The notes under the pieces were generated by a model. The model searched no databases, was not told the DNA's origin, and saw nothing but the letters and a program-made list of their open reading frames with translations. From NCBI GenBank assembly GCA_037013685.1, contig CM072888.1:4259034-4323033 (forward strand): a stretch of 64,000 nucleotides of DNA, written 5' to 3'. This document shows, one piece after another, positions 1 to 10,058 of this stretch (position 1 is its first letter; every line of letters begins with the position of its first letter). The translations under genes and the position numbers were made by a program. Origin of the DNA: Acridotheres tristis. Its lineage: Eukaryota; Chordata; Aves; Passeriformes; Sturnidae.

Positions 1-3000
1 ATGTTCCCCACAGCCTGGTATCAGCAGTGGTTGTCTAGGCAGGCTGAGGATTATGATCATTATAACCAGTGATGTGGACCCCAGAGAAGTGATAAAAGCA
101 TTCTTCCAAAACAGGCTTTGGAACCATCAAACATATGAAGTAAGAATTTGTCTCCCTGACAGGATTAATACCACAAGTTTATAAACCAGTCTAAACACTT
201 ATTTAGAAGACTAAACCATCCCTGAATTGTGTCAGTTGCAGTCATAGCCTTTCATGCATTCACTGAAACTCTAAAAGAACTCTGAAATCTGTGGAGCACC
301 TCAAGACAACCAAAGAAAGGCTCTCCTCACTAACACAGAGCTACTGGGGAAAGGGTTTAATATGGAAATGATGTGAAAAGCTCAGCTTCTCCTCTACATA
401 CAGGATTAAATTACACAGCCAGAAACAGCTGCTGCAGCTCAACAGGAAAATTCAACATTTGAAAAAAGACAGGGAGTGGGGAAGTCAATATTTATGACAC
501 ACTCATTTCTACTTAACAATTAAAGAAATTGGGAGGCAGAATGGGGGGAACTAAAATCATTTACTTCACAAAATATCTCAGTTTTAGTTCTCTATCCCTC
601 TTTCACCTGAAATAATGTGCAATTCCAAGCGTGAAACAGCACAGGTAAAATCAGTACTAATTAGAAATTACACTAAACCCCTGAGTACCAGAATCATATA
701 ATTTTATAATCCAGACTCTCTGATCTTTTTCCCCAACCAAAAAAATCCATACTTTGAGAATTAACAGGATAATTTTTTAATTTCCATTCTAGAAGCAAAG
801 CAAGCTACAACACTGTGTCCCCTTTGTGGTGTCACTCCCACCTTACAACCAGATTTCACACAGTCAGACAAACTCTTCCCTACCACACTTGCTAGACTTA
901 GAAAAAACGATTTAAACACAATTAAAACAAGAATTTGGGTCTCTTTGCAAGGTATGCATTATAAGATTAATACTTAATAATCCTGTCAGCATTTATTTAA
1001 ACTAAGGCATTGGAGCAGAAATTTATAGTCATTTTAGTTGCCTATTTCTACAAACACATTTCTCTAAATCAAGGGAAACAATTCAGCATGTGACTGCTTA
1101 CCTCTAGCAGGTGTCACCCTAGGTGAATATCCAAACCCAGAATTAAGACACAGCCATAGCATGTATCAATACAGCAATAAAACCCTAAAGAACCAGCAAT
1201 TAATTATTTCCTCTCTATCAGCCTTTCAGCAGCTTTGCCATTATATTATCCACACACATTTGGGATACGAAGCATTTATTCGTTGTTTGCTCAGAGAAGA
1301 GAAAAAAGAATTCTGAAGGAAGACATCATAGCCTAAGTTAAACTTCTTATGCACAAGGTTAGCAGGTTCAGGAGACCTCGTACAAGGAAACAGGCTTTTT
1401 TCACACTTTTCAGACAAAAGGAGAGAAAAAGAGGGAAAAATGTATTTTAACAGGGCTACACTTATTAACCCCTCACAAACAACTGGCTGAAATACCAGTA
1501 TCACAATACAAAACCAAGTTACTCTCTCTGGCAGAGTTAAAGCATAAAAACAAAGCCTCTGAAGGTCTGAACAATGTCCTTTTGCTTAAAAACAGACTTA
1601 AAAAATCAGACTGACCCCCCTACCTGTAAGAACAAGCTGTTATCCTCCATCCTCCTATGGCAAGGGAAGGCAAGGCATCTTCCATAGCTGTCCTGCAAAG
1701 GCTTCTTAAAGGAAGCAAGGTCACCTGGCCCCAGTGGTGGGGCTGCTGATGAGTAAAGCTGCCTCCTCCCAGGAGGAGGTTGTGGATCATGTTTCCCTGG
1801 GGAATTGCCTTGCACCTTCTATCACTGCTCAAATCAGTGGAAACAGGGTAAAAGCACATGGAAAAAGCCACCTTCCCTGGAGCAGTTTTATTTTGCACCT
1901 ATATTGCCGTTAAAAAGTCCATGCAAGAGGGAAAACCAGAAGAGAAAGACATTTTTGCAAGGTTTGCCTTTGCTGATATGCCACAGCCCCATGGTTTTTA
2001 ACACAATCAGTTTTACTTGCCTCCCAGAAGAAAAAGAGAAATTGCTGAGTTTGTTTATTGGGCAAAAGTGCATCTTACCCTCTTCTACACAGGAGTGTTT
2101 GAAAGAAAATCAGCAGCAAGAAGTAAGAGACAAAAAAAAAAAAGTATAATAGTCAATAGCAAAAAAAAATATTCCTCTAGCCTCCTAACATCACTGGGAT
2201 GCCAGGACACATTTTAAGTAACAGCAAACATTATCAAATGGAAGAGGACATCAAGGAAAATGGGAATTTGAATGAATAGATGCAGAACTGAGAACATGAG
2301 TTACCGTGCACATCTGGGACAATCTCAGTCTGACCAGATTCATGTATTGCCACAAAATTGAGGGCTGATCTCTGCTATCACCAAGGTTTCTGAATAGGTT
2401 TCCAAACAAAGAGAGGAAGAAGAGTTCAGAGTTCCCGGTACACAGTTTCCCAGCATGGCTTATGTACTGAATTAAATAAAACACATTTTCACATCCTATT
2501 TAACTGAGTGTATCCAAACGTGGTAACCCTAGCCCTAATTAGTCAAAGGACTTAGAGCAACCAAACTATTGCATTTTTTTGTTAAGTGCTAAGATAAATG
2601 TTTGCTGTTCAAAATAAGGATTTGCTTTCCCCCTGTTATGTTACCAGTTAAAATTGCTGCTTAAAACCCAAAGAAATATGGCTCTGAGACCCATCTGTTG
2701 TTGCTACAAGTGGAGTTCTTGAAATGTTTGTGGGTATCACTGATGGATTTATTCTGCAGCTTTACCACCATCTTAACCTTTTGTTCTGTAACTCATGGAC
2801 CATTTTGGACTCTCTGAAGCTTCCACGGTAAGGCAGCTGCCACATTTCCCAGTGAGTAAAGCAGTAAAACCAAGTAAGCCCCCTTTGACTGATAAAAGTG
2901 TTGAAGATTATCTTGCTGTGGTTTGCAATGGCTCAGTGACTCTCTAGCAGCTTTGAAACAAACCTAATCTGCACAGAATTTCTCTCTTACAGCTCTGCAG

Positions 3001-5139
3001 TAAGTGAGCCTTAAGGAGGGGGTGCCATCCCTGTGAGCCACCTCTGCTGCTTTCCTACAACCCTGCGTGTTCCTCAGCTGCAAATTCCAGCATGGCATTC
3101 TGTCCCAAAGGGACACATACCATCAGTATGAATACTGAACTCCATCTAACCTTCTGTTTCCCAGCTTAGGTTTCTATTTTAATTAACTCACCAGCTTTGT
3201 GCTTAAAAAAAACCCCTATGTATATTTGTATGTATATATATATATTTGATATATTGGCTTTTTTTGACCTTTTACACCAGGTATCCATCTAATACATTCT
3301 TTATAAATTCTTTTCATACATGTTTCGATGTTGCCCATGCTATGACTTCTTACATGGGCTCTCTGCTTTCACACTCACTCTGGAACTTTCCCAGCAGATG
3401 AGACCTATTTTACTTTAACACCTGCTTCAGTCACCTCTCAGTTAAGGCTGACTTGTATTTGCACTGTACAAAACAGTGCCCTTATTTTAACTCTATCCTT
3501 CAAAGAACAACATCTCTCAGATCATTAAGACGTGAATAAAAATGTGATGATTAGTATATATGGTACTAGTATGGTCTCAGTTTCATCCAGAAAAATAAAT
3601 AGAGCTAGCTGTTGAGGAAAAGAACAATTCCAGTGGGAAATAAATACAACTGTTGTGACATTTTCCTTCGAAAACAGCGTGTTCAGAAATAGAAGCTGCA
3701 CGCATCTTGGGCAGTTTCTTAATTTTGTGACATGCTGCAAACATAAAGGGTTAGCAGGCAGAAAAGCCAAGTGAGCTGGGTGAATATCCAAACAGAGAAA
3801 TCCAGCTAAAGGGAACAAGCAGAGCTGGAATTGTGGTAAAACATGTGTTTTGAAGTAAACATCATACTAGGCCAGTGGAAAGGGGTACTGATCTCCACAC
3901 AAGTGGCAGCAGTAAAGAGAGAAATGCTTTAAAATTTTGTCTTTAGCTTATGGATTCAGTAGCTTTCTGGATTGTGAAATACAGAGGAAGTATCTCCCTG
4001 GCAGCTGGTGATCTAACCCTGGTACCTGTGTCCTGTTCTTGAGGATTCCCAACTGGAGTCACCTGCTGCTCCTGTACACTCTGGCACATTCATCCAGCAA
4101 ATGTGTGTTTCAGAGTTCCTTTAAGGAATCAGAGAGATCATCTCCAGAGAAAGCTGAATTCCCATTATTCTGTTGAGTATATAACCACATGAAACACAGC
4201 AGGTGTCTTCTAATCAATGTTCATATGGTAGCTAATTTTTGGCGGGGGGGAGAATCACAACAAACTCAGCGTGTGGAACACAGGAGCTTGTGCAGCCACA
4301 AAACCCTACTGCCACCCACCAGTCTGCAACCTGGAGTGTGCTGGGGGCAGCAGAAGGGAAAATGTGAGGAGCTCAACACTGCAGGACCAAGGAAAACTGG
4401 AGCTCACCTCTGCAGGGATGGACAGGTCTGGTTTTCCCTGACAGCAGCCTAAGAGCAACCTGCTTTCAGCCTTTATATGGACTTTGGTCCCTTTCCCTCC
4501 TACCTTCACTGCTTGAAATGGGGCTGGCCTAGCTGCTTCTCTGAGGAGTGTTTTCTATTAAGCAGCTCTCTACAGGCTCTTGAGTCGATGGAGGTGACAT
4601 GGAAAAACAAAGAAGACAATTTAGGAAATATGATATCTAGAAATATAATATCTTAAAGAAATCTACATCACGGAAATAACTGCAAATTAAATCAAAGTAC
4701 ATGGGGTTTTGGTAGCACTATCATTGTTGTCAATAGAAAAAAAATGCAGTCTTTTCAGCTTATTACTACTGTGATCAAACCAAGCAGCATCCAGGAAGCA
4801 AATGCTTCTGATAACAATCTAACAAAAAATAACAGATGATCATACAAAAGATCTGCATGGCCTCTCTAACTCAGACTCCAAGCCATGATGAAACAGGAAA
4901 ACTGAATTCAGTACAAGTTTCAGCATGCCTCTTCTGTCCCCACGTTTGTCTCCCCACTTAGAATGTAAAAAAAAAAGCCAACAAAAAGTCAACAATATAT
5001 AATCTAATATTTTTAATTTTATGTACAGGAATATAACGTTATGGCAACTTTGTACATGAAATACATACAGTATTTAAACATGAAAATCAGCTAGGTAAGA
5101 ATTTACATTAGCAATCAAACTGCTTCATGTGCAGCTCAG
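1..5139. other. Region downstream of NDNF, no gene seen
   Basis: About 5.1 kb of AT-rich DNA beyond the 3' end of NDNF. The open frames here are short (up to 114 codons), lack family resemblance and show no paired splice sites, so I call none of them genes. It contains a short TA-rich microsatellite at about 3220-3247 and short A runs near 2132 and 2161. A minus-strand ATTAAA-like hexamer at 5012-5017 could be a distal NDNF polyadenylation signal. Confidence 0.6.
3220..3247. repeat. TA-rich microsatellite
   Basis: Alternating GTATAT/TATATA sequence, with an uninterrupted TA run at about 3233-3245. It is a simple repeat in non-coding DNA. Confidence 0.7.
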
Positions 5140-5163
5140 TTAATACTTAGTTTAGATCTGTAT

Positions 5164-5169
5164 TTTATT
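5164..5169 (-). terminator. NDNF: Candidate NDNF polyadenylation signal (AATAAA)
   Basis: The plus strand reads TTTATT, which is AATAAA on the NDNF strand, about 500 bp past the NDNF stop codon. Cleavage would fall around 5140-5155. A second, weaker hexamer (ATTAAA) lies at 5012-5017. The hexamer is seen; its use is inferred. Confidence 0.4.
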
Positions 5170-5664
5170 GGGGGGAGATTTTAATAGTTTACAATCATAG
5201 AAACATAAACATTTAAAACAAGACTCTATAAAATAATTTACAGAAACCCTACCGTCTACACTGAGAGAAAGGGCATATGTCTGTGAGTTGTGAGTAACAA
5301 GGTGGACAAATGATGTATCTCAGCCTTTTAAAGTATAAAATAATTTAGAAGCAGTCCATGCAATATGGAAGCAAAGGCGTGCCAGTTCCTCCGAGGTTTT
5401 CTGCTACCTTGGACATCTACTGAGCATCACACGTGGGTCACTGGACACATGATAACACTGCTGCCAGCTGCTGCCAGACAGCACCAGCCTCAGCTCCTCC
5501 AGACAACGACTTATGTAAACATAAATATACAAGTTGATATCTTTTCTACACAGTACAAATACAGGTCACAACTTGTCAGCTGTGCAAGTAGTCAATCCTT
5601 ATACTCAGAAGCAGGATAATGCTCAGTCCGGAGTTCCCCGTGTTCCTCTGTTAGTCCAGGGCCA
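5170..5664 (-). other. NDNF: NDNF 3' untranslated region (inferred)
   Basis: Sequence between the NDNF stop codon and the first AATAAA on the same strand. No coding potential was seen. The extent depends on which polyadenylation signal is used. Confidence 0.45.
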
Positions 5665-7055
5665 CTAACAGAACTTCCTTGTTTTCACCAGTTTGCTCTG
5701 GTATTTCACCGAGTGCCCGCCGTGCCCTATCACGTAAACATCCAGCAGGTAGGACTTGCCAGGCTGCAGGCCTCTGATTGTCTCTGTGGTCACTGCTTTC
5801 TGGATGTTCTGGCTGTGGAAGTACTTACAGAGAACCTTTTCCGACTTCTTCCTCGTGTCTGGACCCAAGCACTGGTTCTGCTCTCTTTTCTTCTGCTCTT
5901 CGTTGTAATTGTCATCCACTTCCCTCTTGTAGATGCAGAATTTGTTCCTCTCCTGCGTGCCCAGCCACGCCACGGTGACCGAGGAACACGTGCGGAGCTT
6001 GTCAAAGGCTTTGATCCGCGTATCTTCGGGAAGGGAAGGGAAGGACTGCTTGTTAGGCCTCGTTGTAGCCAGGATCTTCAGCATGGAGGCGCCTTTCTTG
6101 CTGCCCTTCAGCCTAATCAGGTATTTAGCTTTTGCTTTCCCCCGGAGCTGGAACTGCCGCACGCCCTCCACGCTTTGAGACAAGAGAAGTTTCCCGTCCC
6201 TCCTAACTTGGATCTGAACAGCATCCAGGCAGGAATGAACGGAAAAGGTGACTTTTTGGTGAGATGAAACAGGGGCAAAACGCAGAAATTTGGTTCCCTT
6301 TCTTTTGATGAACACATCCGTAACTTTGCCATCCTTCAGGTCGACTGTTTTCTGCTTCGCCTCCTCCTTGGTCCTGGCAAAGGTGCCGACATAGGCGGTG
6401 CTCATGTTGGTGTTGGTGTTCACTGCAAACATGTCAAAGTAGTACTGCGTGTCTGGCTTCAGGTCAGACACGGTGAAGATGTTCTTGTTCCCAATACAAA
6501 CCCTGTGCAGGTCAACTCTCGGCTTTGGGGGTGTTTGCCTCCCAAACTTGGATGATTTTAGGAAACCACGTTCTTTGCCAGAGTTGTTGTCTGCAGGGAA
6601 GCCAAAATGGGCAAAGTCAAAGGGACTGAAATCCAGACCTGGCTTTGGAGCCATCATGAAGGCGTCATCAGAGCTGAGCTTGGCTTCCACAGCACAGAGG
6701 CTTTTGAAGTTGTGCTCTTTGTTGATGACTATGCAGTACTGGATGGGCTGTCTCAGTAAGGAGGCCGTGGGGCTCGGCTTCCATGCCAGCGTCACCGTTG
6801 TACGTCCCAGAGAGGTGACATCGATTCTGGGATCGTAAGGTAACTCAGGGTAAGGCTGGTCCGACTCTGGAGTTGTGGTTGCATACACTTTAAAATGGGT
6901 GTCCTTCTCTGTCGACAGCAGATCCAGCTGGTACAGCCCAGATGGGGAACTAGAGGACACAAAGTACTCCACGTCGTTGCCTTTGTAGGAGAAGAGCTCC
7001 GTGCCTTCCTCGCTGGTGATCTGCTGTTTCTGTTGCTCAAGGGGCTCTGGGTCAC
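5665..7055 (-). CDS. NDNF: NDNF last coding exon (FN3 domains and stop)
   Basis: It encodes residues 107-569, about four fifths of the protein. The acceptor has a TTTGCTTGTATTGCAG tract ending at 7056, and the exon opens with GT completing a Gly codon, then Asp-Pro-Glu-Pro-Leu. The open frame extends upstream to 7233, but that extension is intronic. Conserved stretches include ELFSYKGNDVEYF, DFSPFDFAHFGFP, VTVAWLGTQERNKFCIY and GKSYLLDVYVIGHGGHSVKY. Cysteines within both FN3 regions are present. The stop is TAG at 5667-5665. Confidence 0.96.
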
Positions 7056-9222
7056 CTGCAATACAAGCAAAAGTTTTGTACAGACTCTCTGCAAATGCGA
7101 ACAAACAGAACTCTAACAGGCACATTTTGCTACATAAAATACAAATGTGAGATGGAAAAGGAAGGTTTTCTCTTCTGAGAAAGATGTAATTGATCAACAC
7201 TTCTGTCAAATCAGAGGAAAATTGGTTTGGCACTCAGGTTAAACCCAAACACAACAGAAATTCCACCTGACCAGTCTTTATGGAATGGTAGCTAACACCT
7301 TCCACTGGAGTGTCAGGCATCCCACTTGGAGTTGCTATGCAGTTTTCCCCCAGAGGAAACTCATCTGCCTGTTCCTGGATGTGGACCCTTGGCTTTGGCC
7401 ATCTGAGTCACCCTAAAATTTTGTTGCTAAACACAGTGGGGACCAGAGGTGTGTCTGCCATACCATGTGATGTGTGTGACAGTTCAGCACGTGTCCGAGG
7501 CTCTGGCAGCCCTTTCCTCTCCTGAGTGGCAGCTACACAGTTCTGTGCGGAGATGAGTCCCTCCAAGGGCTGAGCTCAGTCCTGCTGCAATGCCAGCCCT
7601 GTCTCTCCAGTTCTTATCTTGTGTAAAACCTCACAGCAAAGCCCCCATCAAACTGAGTCACTCTGGGCAAGCACAGTTTGCTTTGGCAGCATGCAGACCC
7701 CTGTGACTGTAACCTCAGCTTTTATTTCTTTGTAGCCTTTTTTCTTTCCATATTGCTGCCTGTTGTCAATCTCCTGCACTGGAAAACCAAAACAGCAGGA
7801 GCTCATACGGGCAGGCCTGCTGTCAGACTCAGTGTTTGAGGAACCTCAAACCCAGAAGAAAAACAGGGAAGGAGACAGGGGAAGCCACTGATGGTTTGTT
7901 ACCTGATCCTTCCCCACTGGCTTCCTCTGGGAGCTCCTGCACACTCAGTTTCCACTCCAGAGGGGCATCGCACGGTGTCACTGTCACTGCTAAGGGAGTG
8001 TTGTCCTCTTCAACCACGAAGAAATACCTAGAGGGAGGTTAACACACCCACATTCAGGAACTCGTGATGGCAGCCAGCTGGCAGGGATTGACTTGACACG
8101 ATCAGGGATGGTCTTGGTGGGCCCACAGAGTCAAAAGTGTTACCCGCAGGCAGAGGGAGCATGGAAAGGCTGGTGGGCCAGAGCAAAGGAGAGTTCCCAC
8201 TTCTGGGTCAAAGCAGGGCAGAGGGGTTTCTGTCCTCCTGCCCTCCCCTGCAGCAACTTTACCTTCTACCCCTATACTACCTGGATGCAAATAATCACAG
8301 AGATGCAAATGAGAGAAACGGGATCTCTCCTGGAACTTAGGGATGTGCTCCTCCAAGCAGGAAACACATTTTACATTGTATCCCGATAAGCACATAGAGA
8401 TACACACACACCCAGTTGCCCTCCCACACTCCTCCAGGCACTACAAATCACCTGTTATAAAATATTCCTCAGCAATGAAGGCTGGAGGAGGTATGTCACA
8501 CGAGGCAATGCAGCTCTTCCCTGAACTCTCTGAAGCCTCAGGTTCTTCCTCAGTCTAACCCTCAGTATTTTCTGCCCCACAGGGTGGGGTTTGAGAAGTG
8601 GAGAGTTCAGACCAGGCTGCCTAATGCTGCTCCTTTAAAGCACAGTAGGGAACAATGAAGAGGGACAAGTGTGGTGGGTCAAGCCAGAAGTTTCTAATGT
8701 CCTTCCTGTTGCCTCCAGATGTGGTTAGTGGCCCCACCTCAGGGACGTTTTCCGGTCTAGGGGAGCTCTGGGCTTATCCCAGAAATCAACTAAATTTGAC
8801 AGACCCTCAAGCTGGGAAGGCCAGATTGGGATGGAGGCTCACATATTTACTTCACCAAACAGAACACTGGAACTTGTATTTTTCTGGTTGAGATCCAATT
8901 TTTCTCTCAAAGCACCCAGCAACCAGAGCTACTGCCTTCAAAGTTCAGCTTCCTCACTTGGGCCGGACAGAAATACCTTTTGGGGGTGTCAGACGGAAAT
9001 ACCTTTTGGGGGTGCCAGACGGAAATACCTTTTGGGGGTGTCTCGGAAGAGGTAGCTGCTGATTTCGGCTCCGTCGGGGATGACTGACGAGTCATGGAAA
9101 AACGCCTTGTCCCGGATCTGCATCTGGAAGAGCTCCTCGTCCCTGGTGGGCAACTTCTGGGGCCTGGAGTGGAGCGGCAGCAGCAGCAGCAGGAGCGGCA
9201 GCGGGCAGCGCAGCAGGAGCAT
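5665..9222 (-). CDS. NDNF: NDNF, neuron-derived neurotrophic factor (three coding exons)
   Basis: The coding sequence is 9222-9029, 8027-7903 and 7055-5665 (194+125+1391 nt), giving 569 aa plus stop; the human protein is about 568 aa. NDNF is a secreted, heparin-binding FN3-type glycoprotein linked to neuron migration, survival, angiogenesis and FGF-receptor signalling (family knowledge). In the sequence: a Leu-rich signal peptide (residues 1 to about 20); an N-terminal conserved block (PTRDEELFQ, SSVIPDGAEIS); a first FN3 region at about 178-334 with an internal insert; a linker (about 335-440); and a second FN3 region at about 448-569 ending KTRKFC. N-glycosylation sequons are visible at about N263 (NNS) and N323 (NMS). 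Junctions are GT-AG with phases 2 then 1, and the frame stays open. The ATG at 9222 is followed directly by the signal peptide, and a splice acceptor lies one base upstream of it. No break is seen. The identification rests on near-continuous recall similarity. Confidence 0.96.
7056..7902 (-). other. NDNF: NDNF intron between last two coding exons
   Basis: 847 bp with donor GTAACA at 7902 and acceptor AG at 7057-7056. I see no repeat or additional exon. Confidence 0.85.
7903..8027 (-). CDS. NDNF: NDNF middle coding exon
   Basis: A 125-bp exon encoding residues 65-107, including VVEEDNTPLAVTVTPCDAP and EWKLSVQELPEE, the conserved N-terminal NDNF block. The acceptor is CTAG before 8027, and the exon starts GTATTTC, completing the Arg codon begun in the previous exon. 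The donor TCAG|GTAAC is at 7903/7902. It is in frame on both sides. Confidence 0.94.
8028..9028 (-). other. NDNF: NDNF intron with repeated 5' end
   Basis: 1001 bp. Its first 65 bp are part of a 26-bp tandem repeat that duplicates the splice donor twice more. The 9 bases AGGTATTTC occur at both exon-intron boundaries, straddling the donor and the acceptor. The rest is unremarkable. Confidence 0.85.
8964..9041. repeat. Three tandem copies of a 26-bp unit carrying the NDNF splice donor
   Basis: Copies lie at 8964-8989, 8990-9015 and 9016-9041. The two inner copies are almost identical, and the leftmost differs at a few bases near one end. On the NDNF strand every copy contains CCCCCAAAAG|GTATTTC, so potential donors end at 9029, 9003 and 8977. 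The exon-proximal copy covers the last 13 coding bases of the exon. Seen directly. Confidence 0.95.
9029..9222 (-). CDS. NDNF: NDNF first coding exon (signal peptide and N terminus)
   Basis: 194 coding bases for residues 1-64 plus two bases of the Arg-65 codon. It starts MLLLRCPLPLLLLLLPLHS, a signal peptide rich in leucine that is partly encoded by five CTG codons in a row (9192-9178), then QKLPTRDEELFQ and IPDGAEISSYLFRDTPKR. A splice acceptor (TGCTGCAG) ends at 9224, one base before the ATG, so the start codon is almost the first thing in the exon. Three donors are possible; only the one at 9029/9028 keeps the frame with the next exon. Confidence 0.94.
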
Positions 9223-10042
9223 CCTGCAGCAACGACAGGGAGTCCCAGCTCGGGAGGGGCACCACGTGCAGCTCCTCTGTGCTGCAACCTGGGCACACCT
9301 ACAACAACCTCATGTGCACTTTGTGTTTTGCAGGCACCTTCACTGCCACACAAACGCCAGGAAAACTCACCATCACAGCACTTGGATAAAGGGTGTCACC
9401 ACGATTTTCCCATCCTGAATTGTGACTGAAACAAGCCCGGGCAGTGGCCTCAAATTGGAATCACTACCAAAGAGCAAAAGCCTTCCACATGCTTTGGTGA
9501 GTTACACTTTGATGTTTTGCCACAGCACAAACCGAGCTGGCTGGCCTTGGGAGCGACAGTAAGCACAGAGCAGATGGAGGGTACATCGGCTTTGCTTCCC
9601 CTAGGAGATTTTGGTTGGGCTTCCAACAATCCTCTGGAAAGTAAATATTTCCAGTGAAACTGTTCTTTACAAAAATAGTGAATTAGGAAAACATGTGATA
9701 CAAACCCACACATATTCAAAGCACATTGGTATTAGCATGCAATTCAGCAGGGCTAAATCCTCAAGCCTGATGGGAATTGCAAAACACAAAAGCAGAGAAT
9801 CCTTTACAAATTAGGCATAATAATTCATAATCTCAGCCTTTCATTATTATGTCTATAACTAGGTCAGAAATTACTACCCTAACATATACAGTGGGACAAG
9901 CTGAAAATCTCCTTTCAGTACAGTAGATGATCTCATATATAATGGCTCTGCGATGGGGGGGAAAGGGAAAAAAGCTCATTTCTGGTACAGACATATCAAG
10001 TTTAAATTCTTAAATGATAACCATTTTTAATTAGGAGGAAAG

Positions 10043-10058
10043 AAAAAAAAAAAAAAAA
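10043..10058. repeat. A homopolymer run (16)
   Basis: Uninterrupted A run in the inferred first intron of NDNF. No adjacent retroposon body was recognised. Confidence 0.85.

Noticed and set aside
5713..6267. 184-codon open frame on the plus strand
   Set aside because: It lies wholly antisense to the large NDNF exon and has no family resemblance; it is a shadow of the coding strand.
7056..7233. Upstream extension of the NDNF large open frame to an ATG at 7233
   Set aside because: A good splice acceptor at 7056 and loss of NDNF similarity show that this part is intron.
8907..9353. 148-codon minus-strand frame over the NDNF first coding exon
   Set aside because: It is a different frame from the NDNF signal peptide and conserved N terminus; a shadow frame.
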